Origin: Vibrio splendidus
Lineage (GTDB): Bacteria > Pseudomonadota > Gammaproteobacteria > Enterobacterales > Vibrionaceae
Direction of reading: 5' to 3'
DNA: 64,000 bases
NCBI RefSeq assembly: GCF_001557875.1
Contig: NZ_LNRF01000015.1
Span: 1 to 64,000 of the forward strand
Shown here: positions 36,816-45,185 of the stretch, one piece after another
Layout of the letters: every line of letters starts with the position of its first letter
Position numbering within the stretch: position 1 is the first letter of the stretch
Notes under the pieces: generated by a model
The model's input: the letters and a program-made list of their open reading frames with translations, nothing else
Database searches by the model: none
Told to the model about the DNA's origin: nothing
Translations under genes and position numbers: made by a program

Positions 36816-38363
36816 CTATGAGTAAAGTGACCAGTGCTGACTTTGAATACGAGCAATAAAGTGGCGTAGATCGCCTTCAAGCGGGCGATCCTCGACAATA
36901 AATTCAAACTCTTTCAGTACTTCATCGCGAATGTGCTTTAGGTTTTCACTCATGTGGTGCTCATCAAGTTCATTGTGGCGTTTACGAAGCTCAAGCGCTT
37001 GAGTACCAGCTAGGAGTGATGCGGCCGCTACTTGTTCAGTGAGTTCTAGAACACGTAGACAATCACGAGCCGCAATGGTGCCCATGCTGACTTTATCTTG
37101 GTTGTGACACTCAGTTGAGCGAGAGAATACGCTTGCTGGCATGGTGTGTTTCAATGCTTCTGCTGTCCAAGCTGAAACGCCAATTTGTACTGCTTTAAAG
37201 CCGTGGTTGATTGGCTTACGTTCACCTTCTGCGCCTGTTAGGTTAAATGGCAAGCCGTTATTGAACTTGTAGTCCATTAACTGCGCCATTTGGCGATCAA
37301 GTAGATCTGCTAGGTTGGCTACCGCTGTTTTTAGTGTATCCATCGCCATAGCGATATGACCACCGTAGAAGTGTCCACCGTGCAGCACGCGCTCGTTGTC
37401 ACCGTCGATAATCGGGTTGTCGTTAGCACTGTTTAGTTCGTTCTCGATCATTTGGCGTAGCCAAGGTAGAGAGTCTTGAACCACACCGATAACATGTGGA
37501 GCACAGCGCAGAGAGTAACGATCTTGTAGGCGGTCACTGTTACGTGGCGGGCGATCGGCTTGCAGGTCATCACGTAGCCATGCCGCAACTTGCTGCTGGC
37601 CTGGATGTGGTTTAACAGCAAATAGCGCTTCATCGAAGTGGAAGTCGTTGCCATGCATGCCGACAGATACCATTGCGGTGATCTTAGTTGATAGCTGAGC
37701 TAGGTATTCTGCGCGTTTGTAGGCGATACAAGCCAGTGCCGTCATCACTGATGTACCATTCATCAATGCTAAGCCTTCTTTTGGCTTAAGTTTAATAGGG
37801 CTAATGCCTAGCTCTTTGTAGACATCACTGGTTGGGCGAACTTCACCCTTGTAGATAACATCGCGCTCGCCGATCAGGGCTGCAGCTAAGTAAGAGAGAG
37901 GCGTCAAGTCGCCACTAGCACCAACAGAACCTTCTTGCGGAATACGCGGTGAAATATCTTGGTTGATCAGGGTAACGATTTGATTGAGCAGATCGTGAGT
38001 CACACCGGAGACACCTTGCGACAACGAACAAAGACGCGTTGCTAATACTGCACGAGCTTGCTCATGAGACAGTATTTCACCTAAGCCACAACCGTGGAAG
38101 CGTGTTAGATGTAATGGCAATTCATCAACAAGGTTTGGTGGAATTGCTACGGTACATGAATCTCCGTAACCCGTTGTCACGCCATAAATCACGCCTTCTT
38201 CTTTCAACAGGCGTTCTAAGAAAGCGACACCTCGGTCGATCTTAGATGTGAACTCGTTACTTGAGTTCATCGAGGCTTTTGCGCCCTGTGAAATAGCGAC
38301 AACATCCTCAATCGTGAGGCGTTCGGCACCAAAAGTGATGCTATTTGGATTCTTTTTCGTCAT
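36816..38363 (-). CDS. Aromatic amino acid ammonia-lyase (HAL/TAL/PAL family)
   Basis: A 515-residue MIO-dependent lyase. The Ala149-Ser150-Gly151 triad in GSVGASGDLTPLSYLA cyclises into the MIO electrophile, and GVTTGYGDSC (Tyr60 loop) supplies the catalytic base. It would deaminate Tyr, Phe or His; in an APE locus the likely product is coumarate or a related aryl acid for the ApeH ligase. The residue pair that sets specificity reads Phe89-His90, neither the Ser-His of histidase nor the His-Leu of tyrosine lyase by my alignment. It overlaps apeJ by 23 nt, so it is part of the operon and not a hut gene. Confidence 0.88.
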   Translation of the reverse strand: MTKKNPNSITFGAERLTIEDVVAISQGAKASMNSSNEFTSKIDRGVAFLERLLKEEGVIYGVTTGYGDSCTVAIPPNLVDELPLHLTRFHGCGLGEILSHEQARAVLATRLCSLSQGVSGVTHDLLNQIVTLINQDISPRIPQEGSVGASGDLTPLSYLAAALIGERDVIYKGEVRPTSDVYKELGISPIKLKPKEGLALMNGTSVMTALACIAYKRAEYLAQLSTKITAMVSVGMHGNDFHFDEALFAVKPHPGQQQVAAWLRDDLQADRPPRNSDRLQDRYSLRCAPHVIGVVQDSLPWLRQMIENELNSANDNPIIDGDNERVLHGGHFYGGHIAMAMDTLKTAVANLADLLDRQMAQLMDYKFNNGLPFNLTGAEGERKPINHGFKAVQIGVSAWTAEALKHTMPASVFSRSTECHNQDKVSMGTIAARDCLRVLELTEQVAAASLLAGTQALELRKRHNELDEHHMSENLKHIRDEVLKEFEFIVEDRPLEGDLRHFIARIQSQHWSLYS

Positions 38364-40149
38364 GGTGCTGGTTGCTCAATGTCCAAAAGTTAAAAAAGTT
38401 GTACCACTGAAGCGGTGCTTGCAGTGTGTAGTGCTGAAGTCGGTTCGCATATCTTTGCACGACTTGCTGTAAAGATTGTTCACGAGTCTTTCTTGGTAGC
38501 TCGATCTTGTCGCTAAAATGCTCGAAATAGACATTAAAGTGCGGCTTAGTTTGTGAGTCATCACGTAGGCCAAACAGTAAAAATACGGGGGCTTTTAGCA
38601 CAGAGGCTAACATAAATGGACCTTGAGGGAATGGAGCTTCCTTACCTAAGAACTCAGCCCATACTGAGCGGCTCTCTTTGCTGGTGGAAGTTCTATCGCC
38701 AACAATTACGAGCCATTCTCCTTGCTCCAACTTCTGTTGTAATAAGATAGCCGTATCTGGCCCCATCGATGTCACTTGAATCAGGTTTAAATCAGACTGC
38801 GGGTTAACTGCTTTCATTACTGAATTAAAACGTTCAGCGTGCTCAGTGAAAACCAGAGCGTTGATTTTAATGTTCGAGTGTCTGCGGCCTAAAGCGCGAC
38901 ACAACTCGATGTTGCCTAGGTGAGAACCCAAAATCAGCACACCTTGCTTATTTTCCACCATACTCTCAAATTGCTCTTGACCATGAATGGTCAGGTTATC
39001 GACCGAAAAGTCTCCTTTCCACGCGGCTAGCTTGTCTAGCATAGTATGACCAAACGAGAGCAGATGGTTATAACTGTTTAATTCAGCGGGTAACTCTATA
39101 TTTTGCTGTTCCGCATAGGCTTTCAATTGAAACAAGTATTGTTCAGAAGCGTTTCGCGCGCGCTTGCCGGTTAAGTGGTAGTAACGCATCACACCACGCA
39201 AAATCAGGTTAAATACACCGCGACCTAATAGGGTATAAACCGCCAACAGCAGTTTGATGCCGATTACGGTGCCGCGTTCTTGAGTGCGAGACCAATGGGG
39301 TTGTTCTGACTCGTTGTTGTTTGATCCAGTCGATGAATCTTGTTTTTGACCACTTTCAGCAGACGTTGATTTGAAATGGCGAGCAATCAGCTTGGGAGCT
39401 CTTGGCAGCATGCCGAAGAACAGACGCGTATGCATCCAACTGATTTTGACGTTATCCCACAACGCATCGAAATGAGAGATGCCGTTTTCAGGGTAGATAA
39501 CTCGAGTTTCAACGAAGTCGATGTCACAACCTTCCCAATACAGGCGAACCAAAATCTCGATATCGAAGTCCATTCTCGAACCAATATCGTACTTATTCAA
39601 CACTGTTTGAGTTTGGTTGATGGGATACGCTCTAAAGCCACACATGCTGTCTTTAATTGATAAAGAAAGGGTTTCTATCCATACCCAAATGTGTGTCGCG
39701 TAGCGCCCATAGAGCCTTGCCTTGGGCACGCTGTCATCGTAGATAGGCTGACCTGATATCAAGCGCTGGGGGTTGTCTTGCGAAGTTTGGATTAATGCGG
39801 GTAGTGCTTCTAGGTCGTGTTGCCCATCTGCATCGATCTGGATGGCATGACTAAAGCCGAGCTCTTGCGCTCGCTTGATGCCAGCTTTTACTGCGCCGCC
39901 TTTGCCTTGATTCTGTTCAAGCGTCACCAAAGTCACGTGTGAGTTTTCCGCTAGGGGAGTCAGAAACTGTTTGGTCGCGAGCTCACTGCCATCGTCAACG
40001 ATGATGATAGGTAACTCAAAATGATGGAGTGACGACACCACTTCAGGCATGGTTACGCCATGGTTAAAGCACGGGATAAGGAAGCAAGCGTTGTAGCTGC
40101 TTTCTTTTGTTTGGTGCTGAGAAGTAGCCTCGACGGGAGTGCTATTCAC
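38341..40149 (-). CDS. apeJ: ApeJ: glycosyltransferase-acyltransferase fusion
   Basis: A 602-residue two-domain protein. The N-terminal half is a family 2 glycosyltransferase: CFLIPCFNHG, VDDGS at 51-55 and QIDADGQHD (metal-binding Asp motif, 106-112). The C-terminal half is a lipid A-type acyltransferase (LpxL/HtrB-like) with GSHLGNIELCR near residue 405 and GDRTS further on. Predicted to couple the aryl polyene to a sugar or lipid anchor in the inner membrane, as proposed for APE loci. Overlaps apeI by 8 nt. Confidence 0.9.
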   Translation of the reverse strand: MNSTPVEATSQHQTKESSYNACFLIPCFNHGVTMPEVVSSLHHFELPIIIVDDGSELATKQFLTPLAENSHVTLVTLEQNQGKGGAVKAGIKRAQELGFSHAIQIDADGQHDLEALPALIQTSQDNPQRLISGQPIYDDSVPKARLYGRYATHIWVWIETLSLSIKDSMCGFRAYPINQTQTVLNKYDIGSRMDFDIEILVRLYWEGCDIDFVETRVIYPENGISHFDALWDNVKISWMHTRLFFGMLPRAPKLIARHFKSTSAESGQKQDSSTGSNNNESEQPHWSRTQERGTVIGIKLLLAVYTLLGRGVFNLILRGVMRYYHLTGKRARNASEQYLFQLKAYAEQQNIELPAELNSYNHLLSFGHTMLDKLAAWKGDFSVDNLTIHGQEQFESMVENKQGVLILGSHLGNIELCRALGRRHSNIKINALVFTEHAERFNSVMKAVNPQSDLNLIQVTSMGPDTAILLQQKLEQGEWLVIVGDRTSTSKESRSVWAEFLGKEAPFPQGPFMLASVLKAPVFLLFGLRDDSQTKPHFNVYFEHFSDKIELPRKTREQSLQQVVQRYANRLQHYTLQAPLQWYNFFNFWTLSNQHHDEKESK

Positions 40150-40504
40150 TTTTCTCTCCCAGCTTCATTTTGCCTGAAGAGTGGGTCTGTTCACCGCTGT
40201 TTGAGGTGTAACTGAAGCTCAGCTTGTTTTTGTCAGCATCCCATTTGAGTGATAGCTGAATTGTAGCGTCAGGCAGGATAGGCTCTTGGAACTTGATGAC
40301 TTCCATGCCTTTGAAGAAACCAGGGACGTTTAGCTCTTGGACAGCGTAGTGAAGTGCCCAATCAATTTGCGTGACGCCCGGTAGAATTGGGAAGCTCTTG
40401 AAGTGTCCCTTAAAATCGGTGATATCTCCGCTAACATGGAGTGTCAGGGTCGATTCATTCTCTACCGTGTTTACAGCAATGATGTTTGGTTTTCTTTTAT
40501 CCAT
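40142..40504 (-). CDS. apeI: Aryl polyene dehydratase ApeI (FabZ-like)
   Basis: A 120-residue hotdog dehydratase. The FabA/FabZ signature FKGHFKSFPILPGVTQIDWA contains the catalytic His34; ApeP would complete the dehydratase complex. Eighty-eight nt after apeH and overlapping apeJ by 8 nt. Confidence 0.88.
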   Translation of the reverse strand: MDKRKPNIIAVNTVENESTLTLHVSGDITDFKGHFKSFPILPGVTQIDWALHYAVQELNVPGFFKGMEVIKFQEPILPDATIQLSLKWDADKNKLSFSYTSNSGEQTHSSGKMKLGEKSE

Positions 40505-40592
40505 AGGGCGTGCTTAGAATCCTTGGGCAAATATTGGTTCTTTGACAAAAATATAAAAAGATAATCTCAGTGTAAAATACGATCAGCGGTTT

Positions 40593-41981
40593 CTATGATT
40601 TTATTAGCTGTTCTATGTGAGATGTTAATCGCTTACCTTGGCTGTTGAGGGGAATCTCATCGACAACACGGTACTTTCTTGGGATAGCGATTGGCTCTAA
40701 CCACTTTCTTAGCTCTGTGCGCAGCATCAACCAGAATTTACCTTTGCTCATGGTCGATAGAGCGGCTTGGCCTTCATCTGATAATACCAAAACAGAGGCT
40801 AAGATTAATCGCTCAGGCTCCTCAAATGGAATCACCACGCACTCACTTATCCAAGGCAGTTGCTCCAGTCGTTTCTCCACTTCAACCAGTGATACTCGTT
40901 TTTCTTCTATCTTGATTACTCGATCAGTTCGGCCCTTCAAAATGAATTGATTGTCCGAGACCATTTCGCACTCATCAGCGGTTTGATACCAGTTGTTTTT
41001 ATCTATGTAGGGCGACAATAACTTAATGCAATTCTCACTGTTGAGACTAGCCTCAATACAGTCAAAAAGCTGCCAAGGGGTTTGAGCGTTCTCTTGTTGG
41101 CGAAAAGCGATGCCACCGGTCTCTGTGCTGCCAAATACCTCGATAGGTAAATGTCCTAGTAGATCTCGTGACTGGTGAGCCGACTCGGTAGGCAATGGGC
41201 CACCCGAAGAGAAGATTCCGGCAAGTTGTACCTTGTTGGTCTCATGCTTTAATCGCTTCAGTAGCGCAGGGCTGCTGATCAGAACACAGTTTTTATTGGC
41301 ATGAGACAGAATTTGTTCAGGGTACTCGAGGTTGTTGCGAGCAAATGGAACACCAGAGCAGAGTGGCCATAAAATTCTAAACAGTAAACCATAGATATGT
41401 TGGTGCGAGACCGTACTTTGGACTCGGTTATTCTTGAGTAATTCGCCCCAGTTTTTGTTTAACTGAGCGGTCTCAATATCTAGGTGTTCTAACGTTTTAT
41501 CTATCGCTTTTGGCGTACCGCTTGAACCTGAAGTAAACAGAGTTAATGGGACTGTTGCCAAATCAATGGTCGTAAGAGCATCGGTTAGAGGCTTTTGTAG
41601 TTCGGTGCTTGAGTCCAATAAGGTTTGGATATTGCGAACGTCACTCACCTCAACTTCGCCAATCGAGTCATCAACTAGCAGGCAATCAAACTGTTCACTT
41701 AACTCAGCAAGTGCACAAGGTTGGTAGTTACCCGGTAAGATGATGTGTTTGTTAGCTGCTGCACACGCCAAAAATGCTATCGAAAATAGGTAGCTATCTT
41801 GGGTACAAATCGCAACTCGTTGACAAGGGGATGAAGATAAAAGGTGCACGAGTTGAGATAAGTCGTCGTTAAAGGCTTGCCACGTAATCTCACTATTGTC
41901 GTCAAAGCAGACAATAGATTCAGGGGCTCTGTTCTGGCTGAGAAGTTCAGACAACGAGGTGTAAGATACGGTTTGGGTCAT
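40593..41981 (-). CDS. apeH: Aryl acid AMP-ligase ApeH
   Basis: A 462-residue ANL-superfamily adenylate-forming enzyme. P-loop-like TSGSSGTPK at 150-158, FGSTETGGIAFR (A5 region), GRTDRVIKIEEKRVSL (A8 hinge) and the C-terminal catalytic Lys450 in LNSQGKRL. In the Xenorhabdus APE pathway ApeH activates 4-hydroxybenzoic or coumaric acid and loads it on the ACP. Here an ammonia-lyase in the same operon could supply the acid. Six nt after apeG. Confidence 0.9.
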   Translation of the reverse strand: MTQTVSYTSLSELLSQNRAPESIVCFDDNSEITWQAFNDDLSQLVHLLSSSPCQRVAICTQDSYLFSIAFLACAAANKHIILPGNYQPCALAELSEQFDCLLVDDSIGEVEVSDVRNIQTLLDSSTELQKPLTDALTTIDLATVPLTLFTSGSSGTPKAIDKTLEHLDIETAQLNKNWGELLKNNRVQSTVSHQHIYGLLFRILWPLCSGVPFARNNLEYPEQILSHANKNCVLISSPALLKRLKHETNKVQLAGIFSSGGPLPTESAHQSRDLLGHLPIEVFGSTETGGIAFRQQENAQTPWQLFDCIEASLNSENCIKLLSPYIDKNNWYQTADECEMVSDNQFILKGRTDRVIKIEEKRVSLVEVEKRLEQLPWISECVVIPFEEPERLILASVLVLSDEGQAALSTMSKGKFWLMLRTELRKWLEPIAIPRKYRVVDEIPLNSQGKRLTSHIEQLIKS

Positions 41982-41987
41982 AACAAT

Positions 41988-42545
41988 TTAACTCTGACGA
42001 ATGCGCTGTCTTACTACCCACTCCCCTGCAAAGAGCACCCCTGCAAACAGATAGCTGAGTAAGCCATTGTAGAGGGTCCATACTTCTAGCGGTTGGAAGC
42101 AGGTGTAAAAAGCAATAGAGCCGTTGATAACGAAGAACAAGCACCAGACTTTGGTGACTTTTCTGGTGTAATCAATGCCACTTTGTGGAAGATCAGGCTC
42201 TTGAAGGCGAGCAAGACGCTCGATAATCGTTTGCGGTTGCCATAGGCTTGAAGCGAACACAACCAGCATACAGACATTAACGATGACGGGATAATAAGTT
42301 AACCAGCCATGCTGCTTAAAGGTTAAACCTAATACCAGTAGAACAATTCCGGCACTTCCACTGATCCAAGCTAGGTGCTTTAGCTCTTTAATTTTAGCCT
42401 GACCGCCGGTAAAAATGCGGACAGCAAAGATAACGGCCAAGGCAATACCTACGGTTTGTAGGCCAAACTTGTTGAGTCCAAAGTAAACCGCTATTGGATA
42501 AGTGAAAAGTATGATTGCCGACAATAAAGTCAGCAGAGGACGCAT
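41988..42545 (-). CDS. apeG: APE-cluster membrane protein ApeG (COG4648-like)
   Basis: A 185-residue inner-membrane protein with about six hydrophobic segments (5-22, 26-42, 58-76, 82-100, 133-152, 156-172). It matches the multi-span protein regularly encoded between the ACP and ligase genes in APE loci; no enzymatic motif is visible and its role is unknown. The start shares a base with the apeF stop (TAATG). Confidence 0.8.
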   Translation of the reverse strand: MRPLLTLLSAIILFTYPIAVYFGLNKFGLQTVGIALAVIFAVRIFTGGQAKIKELKHLAWISGSAGIVLLVLGLTFKQHGWLTYYPVIVNVCMLVVFASSLWQPQTIIERLARLQEPDLPQSGIDYTRKVTKVWCLFFVINGSIAFYTCFQPLEVWTLYNGLLSYLFAGVLFAGEWVVRQRIRQS

Positions 42546-42802
42546 TAGGCGTCCTTCAATAGTTCAACTACAGATTCGACAACGTCATTAACGGTGCGTA
42601 CTGCTTTGAACTCTTCAGGTTTGATCTTCTTACCTGTTACATTCTGCAGGTGGACGACCAAATCAACCGCATCAATGCTGTCTAGGTCTAGATCGAGATA
42701 AAGGTGTGCTTCAGGGGTGATATCTTCCGCATCAAGCTCGAACAGCTCAATAAGCGCATCTTTAACCTGGTTGTATACTTCTTGTTGGTTAGCTTGTGTC
42801 AT
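42545..42802 (-). CDS. apeF: Acyl carrier protein ApeF
   Basis: An 85-residue acidic carrier protein; Ser42 in DLDLDSIDAVDLV is the phosphopantetheine site. Second of two tandem ACPs, 10 nt after apeE. In the characterised pathway both ACPs are needed, with the growing polyene on one of them. Confidence 0.9.
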   Translation of the reverse strand: MTQANQQEVYNQVKDALIELFELDAEDITPEAHLYLDLDLDSIDAVDLVVHLQNVTGKKIKPEEFKAVRTVNDVVESVVELLKDA

Positions 42803-42812
42803 AAAGATCTGT

Positions 42813-43073
42813 CTAGTTGTTCGTTTGAGAAGAGATGTAGTTCGCTAGATTTTCAACTGACGCAAAGTGCTGTCGAGTATTTGAATCGTCGGCATCAATA
42901 ACAATGTTGTACTTTTTCTTGATAGCAAGGCCAAGCTCAAGGGCATCGATAGAATCTAGTCCAAGTCCATCACCAAATAGTGGAGCTTCCGTTTCAATCT
43001 CATCAATACTCATGTCTTCAAGGTTCAATGCGTCGATGATCAGTTGTTTCAGTTCGTTGTGTAATGTTTCCAC
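42813..43073 (-). CDS. apeE: Acyl carrier protein ApeE
   Basis: An 86-residue acidic carrier protein; Ser41 in GLGLDSIDALELG is the phosphopantetheine attachment site. It shares little with ApeF beyond the DSIDA motif, so the two ACPs probably have different partners. It lies 105 nt after apeD, the widest gap in the operon, with no terminator visible there. Confidence 0.9.
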   Translation of the reverse strand: METLHNELKQLIIDALNLEDMSIDEIETEAPLFGDGLGLDSIDALELGLAIKKKYNIVIDADDSNTRQHFASVENLANYISSQTNN

Positions 43074-43178
43074 TTTGGCCTACTTAATGCTTTATCTGAA
43101 TGCTGCTTTAAGGGGGCGATTCTACATTATGCGAGGTATTTTCGAAATGCTGATATCGCCAGTTGTTTTATTGGTGAG

Positions 43179-43949
43179 CTAAATACTTTCTTCGGAAGGG
43201 AAAATAGTCTGTGCAAGATGATGATTAAGGCGTCTTGCTGCCGAAGTTAAGTTATTTGAATTCTCAATAAATGGTGCGACGTCTATTTTACCTTTCACCG
43301 CGATATGAAAAAAGGGTTTCATAGCAGGAACTTGATACCATTTTTTCTCTTTCGTTAAGAATGTCGGAGAAACCGTAATATGAATCACACGTAAATCGGT
43401 TTGTGTGCGAGTGGCAATTTGTGCGGCGCCACGCTGTAAGGATGGTTCAATTCCGGGTGTTGTGCGAGTTCCTTCGGGAAAAACAAGCAAGACATTGCCG
43501 CGTGAGAAGCGCTCTTCACAGCGCTCTAACAGATCGTCAGGTGCCTGGTTAGGTATATACCCTGCTGCTTTGACGATCCTCTTCATAAATGGGTTTTCCC
43601 ATATAGCGGCTTTAACTAAACAATCACATTGAGGAAGCTGAGAGGCGATCAGTACATAGTCAATCAAACTAGGGTGGTTGGCGACGATAATGCAGTTACG
43701 GTCGTTACGCAGTAGTTCTGCACCATCAATTCGGTAATCAATTGCCCCGGTGAACTTCATGATCTGGCAAAACGCATTGAATGAGAAACGTATTAATCGC
43801 TGTGCTTTAAGCTCTCTTTTAATGGTATTGGGAGTCATTAAAGCGATAGTAGGTAAGATTATGAAGCTTAATACTAAGCCACCGAGACCAAAGATGGTAA
43901 AGCAGAGCCCTGTCGCGAATACTCGCCAATATTGGTCGACTTTTCCCAT
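43179..43949 (-). CDS. apeD: PlsC-like acyltransferase ApeD
   Basis: A 256-residue membrane-associated acyltransferase of the 1-acyl-glycerol-3-phosphate acyltransferase type. An N-terminal transmembrane helix (about 12-38) precedes the HX4D motif (His92, Asp97 in NHPSLID) and the FPEGTR motif (157-162). Likely involved in anchoring the polyene to a lipid. Its ATG shares a base with the apeC stop. Confidence 0.85.
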   Translation of the reverse strand: MGKVDQYWRVFATGLCFTIFGLGGLVLSFIILPTIALMTPNTIKRELKAQRLIRFSFNAFCQIMKFTGAIDYRIDGAELLRNDRNCIIVANHPSLIDYVLIASQLPQCDCLVKAAIWENPFMKRIVKAAGYIPNQAPDDLLERCEERFSRGNVLLVFPEGTRTTPGIEPSLQRGAAQIATRTQTDLRVIHITVSPTFLTKEKKWYQVPAMKPFFHIAVKGKIDVAPFIENSNNLTSAARRLNHHLAQTIFPSEESI

Positions 43950-44695
43950 TATAGTGCCTCAGTTTTTGTGTTATTTACCCACGACCATTGTTGGTGCTTG
44001 CTCGCAATAGTCCAACGTTGCATATTCTGAAGGATGTTCTGCAGTGTTTGTAGGCTCTGTGGTAAGTCAGGCGTTGATTTGTCACTGGTAACTGCCCTTG
44101 AAACCGAATAGTCACTGCCCGCGGTTAGCACTATACCCAGCGCATAATCAGCAAAGTTCTGTGTTTCGTACTCTTGGTAGAGCTCGGGCAGAGGTTGGTC
44201 GAAATCAACCACCAGCACACGGTGTGACGGATACTGGTGAAGGTAAAGATAGGCTTCAATCAGCGCGTTATGGAAAGTATCTTGCCCTGCGGCTATTGAG
44301 GACAGTGGAATCGGTGCTTTTGCGGCAATGGTTGTTAATCCCGCTGCTGTATTGTGCACTGACTGCGAGAATGCCATTGGAGAGGCGTCGTCACCTTCCA
44401 ATATCGACTGAATTAAAGTAGCGGTTCGGTGTAGCTCACCATGTCGGCTAGAGAACACTAGATAATCAATAGGGGTGTCTTTTAACAGGGTTAATGCGGT
44501 TTGGACGGCAAGTTTGCTTTGCACACTCATTCGGCGGCGCATCATTGGAGCGATGGCTTTAAATTCAGTAGAGCCATCTTGAGGCCAGTCTAAATTAGTG
44601 CTCCACGCTTGCCATTCGGCAACGGAATTGAGGCCGGCCGAATTTGCAGACCATTTCTCAATATTAAACGACATTAATTGGGATTGATTTGACAT
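43949..44695 (-). CDS. apeC: Chain-length factor ApeC (ketosynthase-like)
   Basis: A 248-residue partial ketosynthase fold (N-terminal thiolase-like half: MMRRRMSVQSKLAVQTA, FSSRHGELHRTATLI, SQSVHNTAAGLTTIA). The position of the active-site Cys is occupied by a non-cysteine region, as expected for a chain-length factor, which pairs with ApeO to form a KS-CLF dimer. First gene of the minus-strand operon, with only 72 bp to the divergent lipoprotein gene. Confidence 0.87.
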   Translation of the reverse strand: MSNQSQLMSFNIEKWSANSAGLNSVAEWQAWSTNLDWPQDGSTEFKAIAPMMRRRMSVQSKLAVQTALTLLKDTPIDYLVFSSRHGELHRTATLIQSILEGDDASPMAFSQSVHNTAAGLTTIAAKAPIPLSSIAAGQDTFHNALIEAYLYLHQYPSHRVLVVDFDQPLPELYQEYETQNFADYALGIVLTAGSDYSVSRAVTSDKSTPDLPQSLQTLQNILQNMQRWTIASKHQQWSWVNNTKTEAL

Positions 44696-44767
44696 AGAGT
44701 ATTGATTTGCTTTGGGTCTAACTAAATACTATACGTGCTTATAAATAAACACAGATAAGGAATTTAA
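44696..44767. promoter_or_regulatory. Divergent promoter region of the aryl polyene cluster
   Basis: Seventy-two AT-rich bases between two divergent start codons must hold both promoters. TATAGT on the minus strand and TATAAA on the plus strand are possible -10 boxes; neither has a good -35 partner, so control by an activator is likely. No regulator gene is in the cluster. Confidence 0.4.
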
Positions 44768-45157
44768 ATGAAATTACTAAAAATAGCCGTTTCAATGTTA
44801 TTCATATTCGTTCTTGCAGGATGTGGACGTGTCCAACCTGTAATGAATGTTGAGGATACTCCAGTTGCACTGAATCTTCAAAGTAAACAGGTGAAATCAG
44901 CTATTTATGAATCTGCTGAAAACAGAGGCTGGTTGATTTCAGAAATAAAACCAGGCTTGCTCCGTGCTGAGCTGTATGTTCGCTCGCACCATGCAGTGGT
45001 TGATATTCCATATACTGATAAGTTTTACTCTATTCTTTACGTTGAGTCAGAGAATTTGAAGTACGACGATGGTGAAATACACCGTAATTACAACCGTTGG
45101 GTTAATAACTTAAACGTTGATATTAAACGCAAGCTTGCACAAATGGCAGCTGAGTAA
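44768..45157 (+). CDS. APE-cluster small lipoprotein
   Basis: A 129-residue lipoprotein (lipobox LAGC, Cys19, followed by Gly) with the mature part 'RVQPVMNV...VKSAIYESAENRGW' of unknown function. Similar small lipoproteins sit at this position, divergent from apeC, in other aryl polyene loci (apeA position). It is followed after 28 nt by the methyltransferase gene, so the three plus-strand genes form one unit. Confidence 0.8.
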   Translation: MKLLKIAVSMLFIFVLAGCGRVQPVMNVEDTPVALNLQSKQVKSAIYESAENRGWLISEIKPGLLRAELYVRSHHAVVDIPYTDKFYSILYVESENLKYDDGEIHRNYNRWVNNLNVDIKRKLAQMAAE

Positions 45158-45185
45158 TCCTCTATTATTTAAAGTTAGGTTTTTC

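Noticed and set aside
36816..38363. Histidine utilisation (hut) gene
   Set aside because: No hutU, hutI or hutG nearby; it is embedded by overlap in the ape operon and its selectivity residues differ from histidase.
39376..39660. Plus-strand frame inside apeJ
   Set aside because: Fully covered by the well-supported glycosyltransferase domain on the other strand; no ribosome-binding site.
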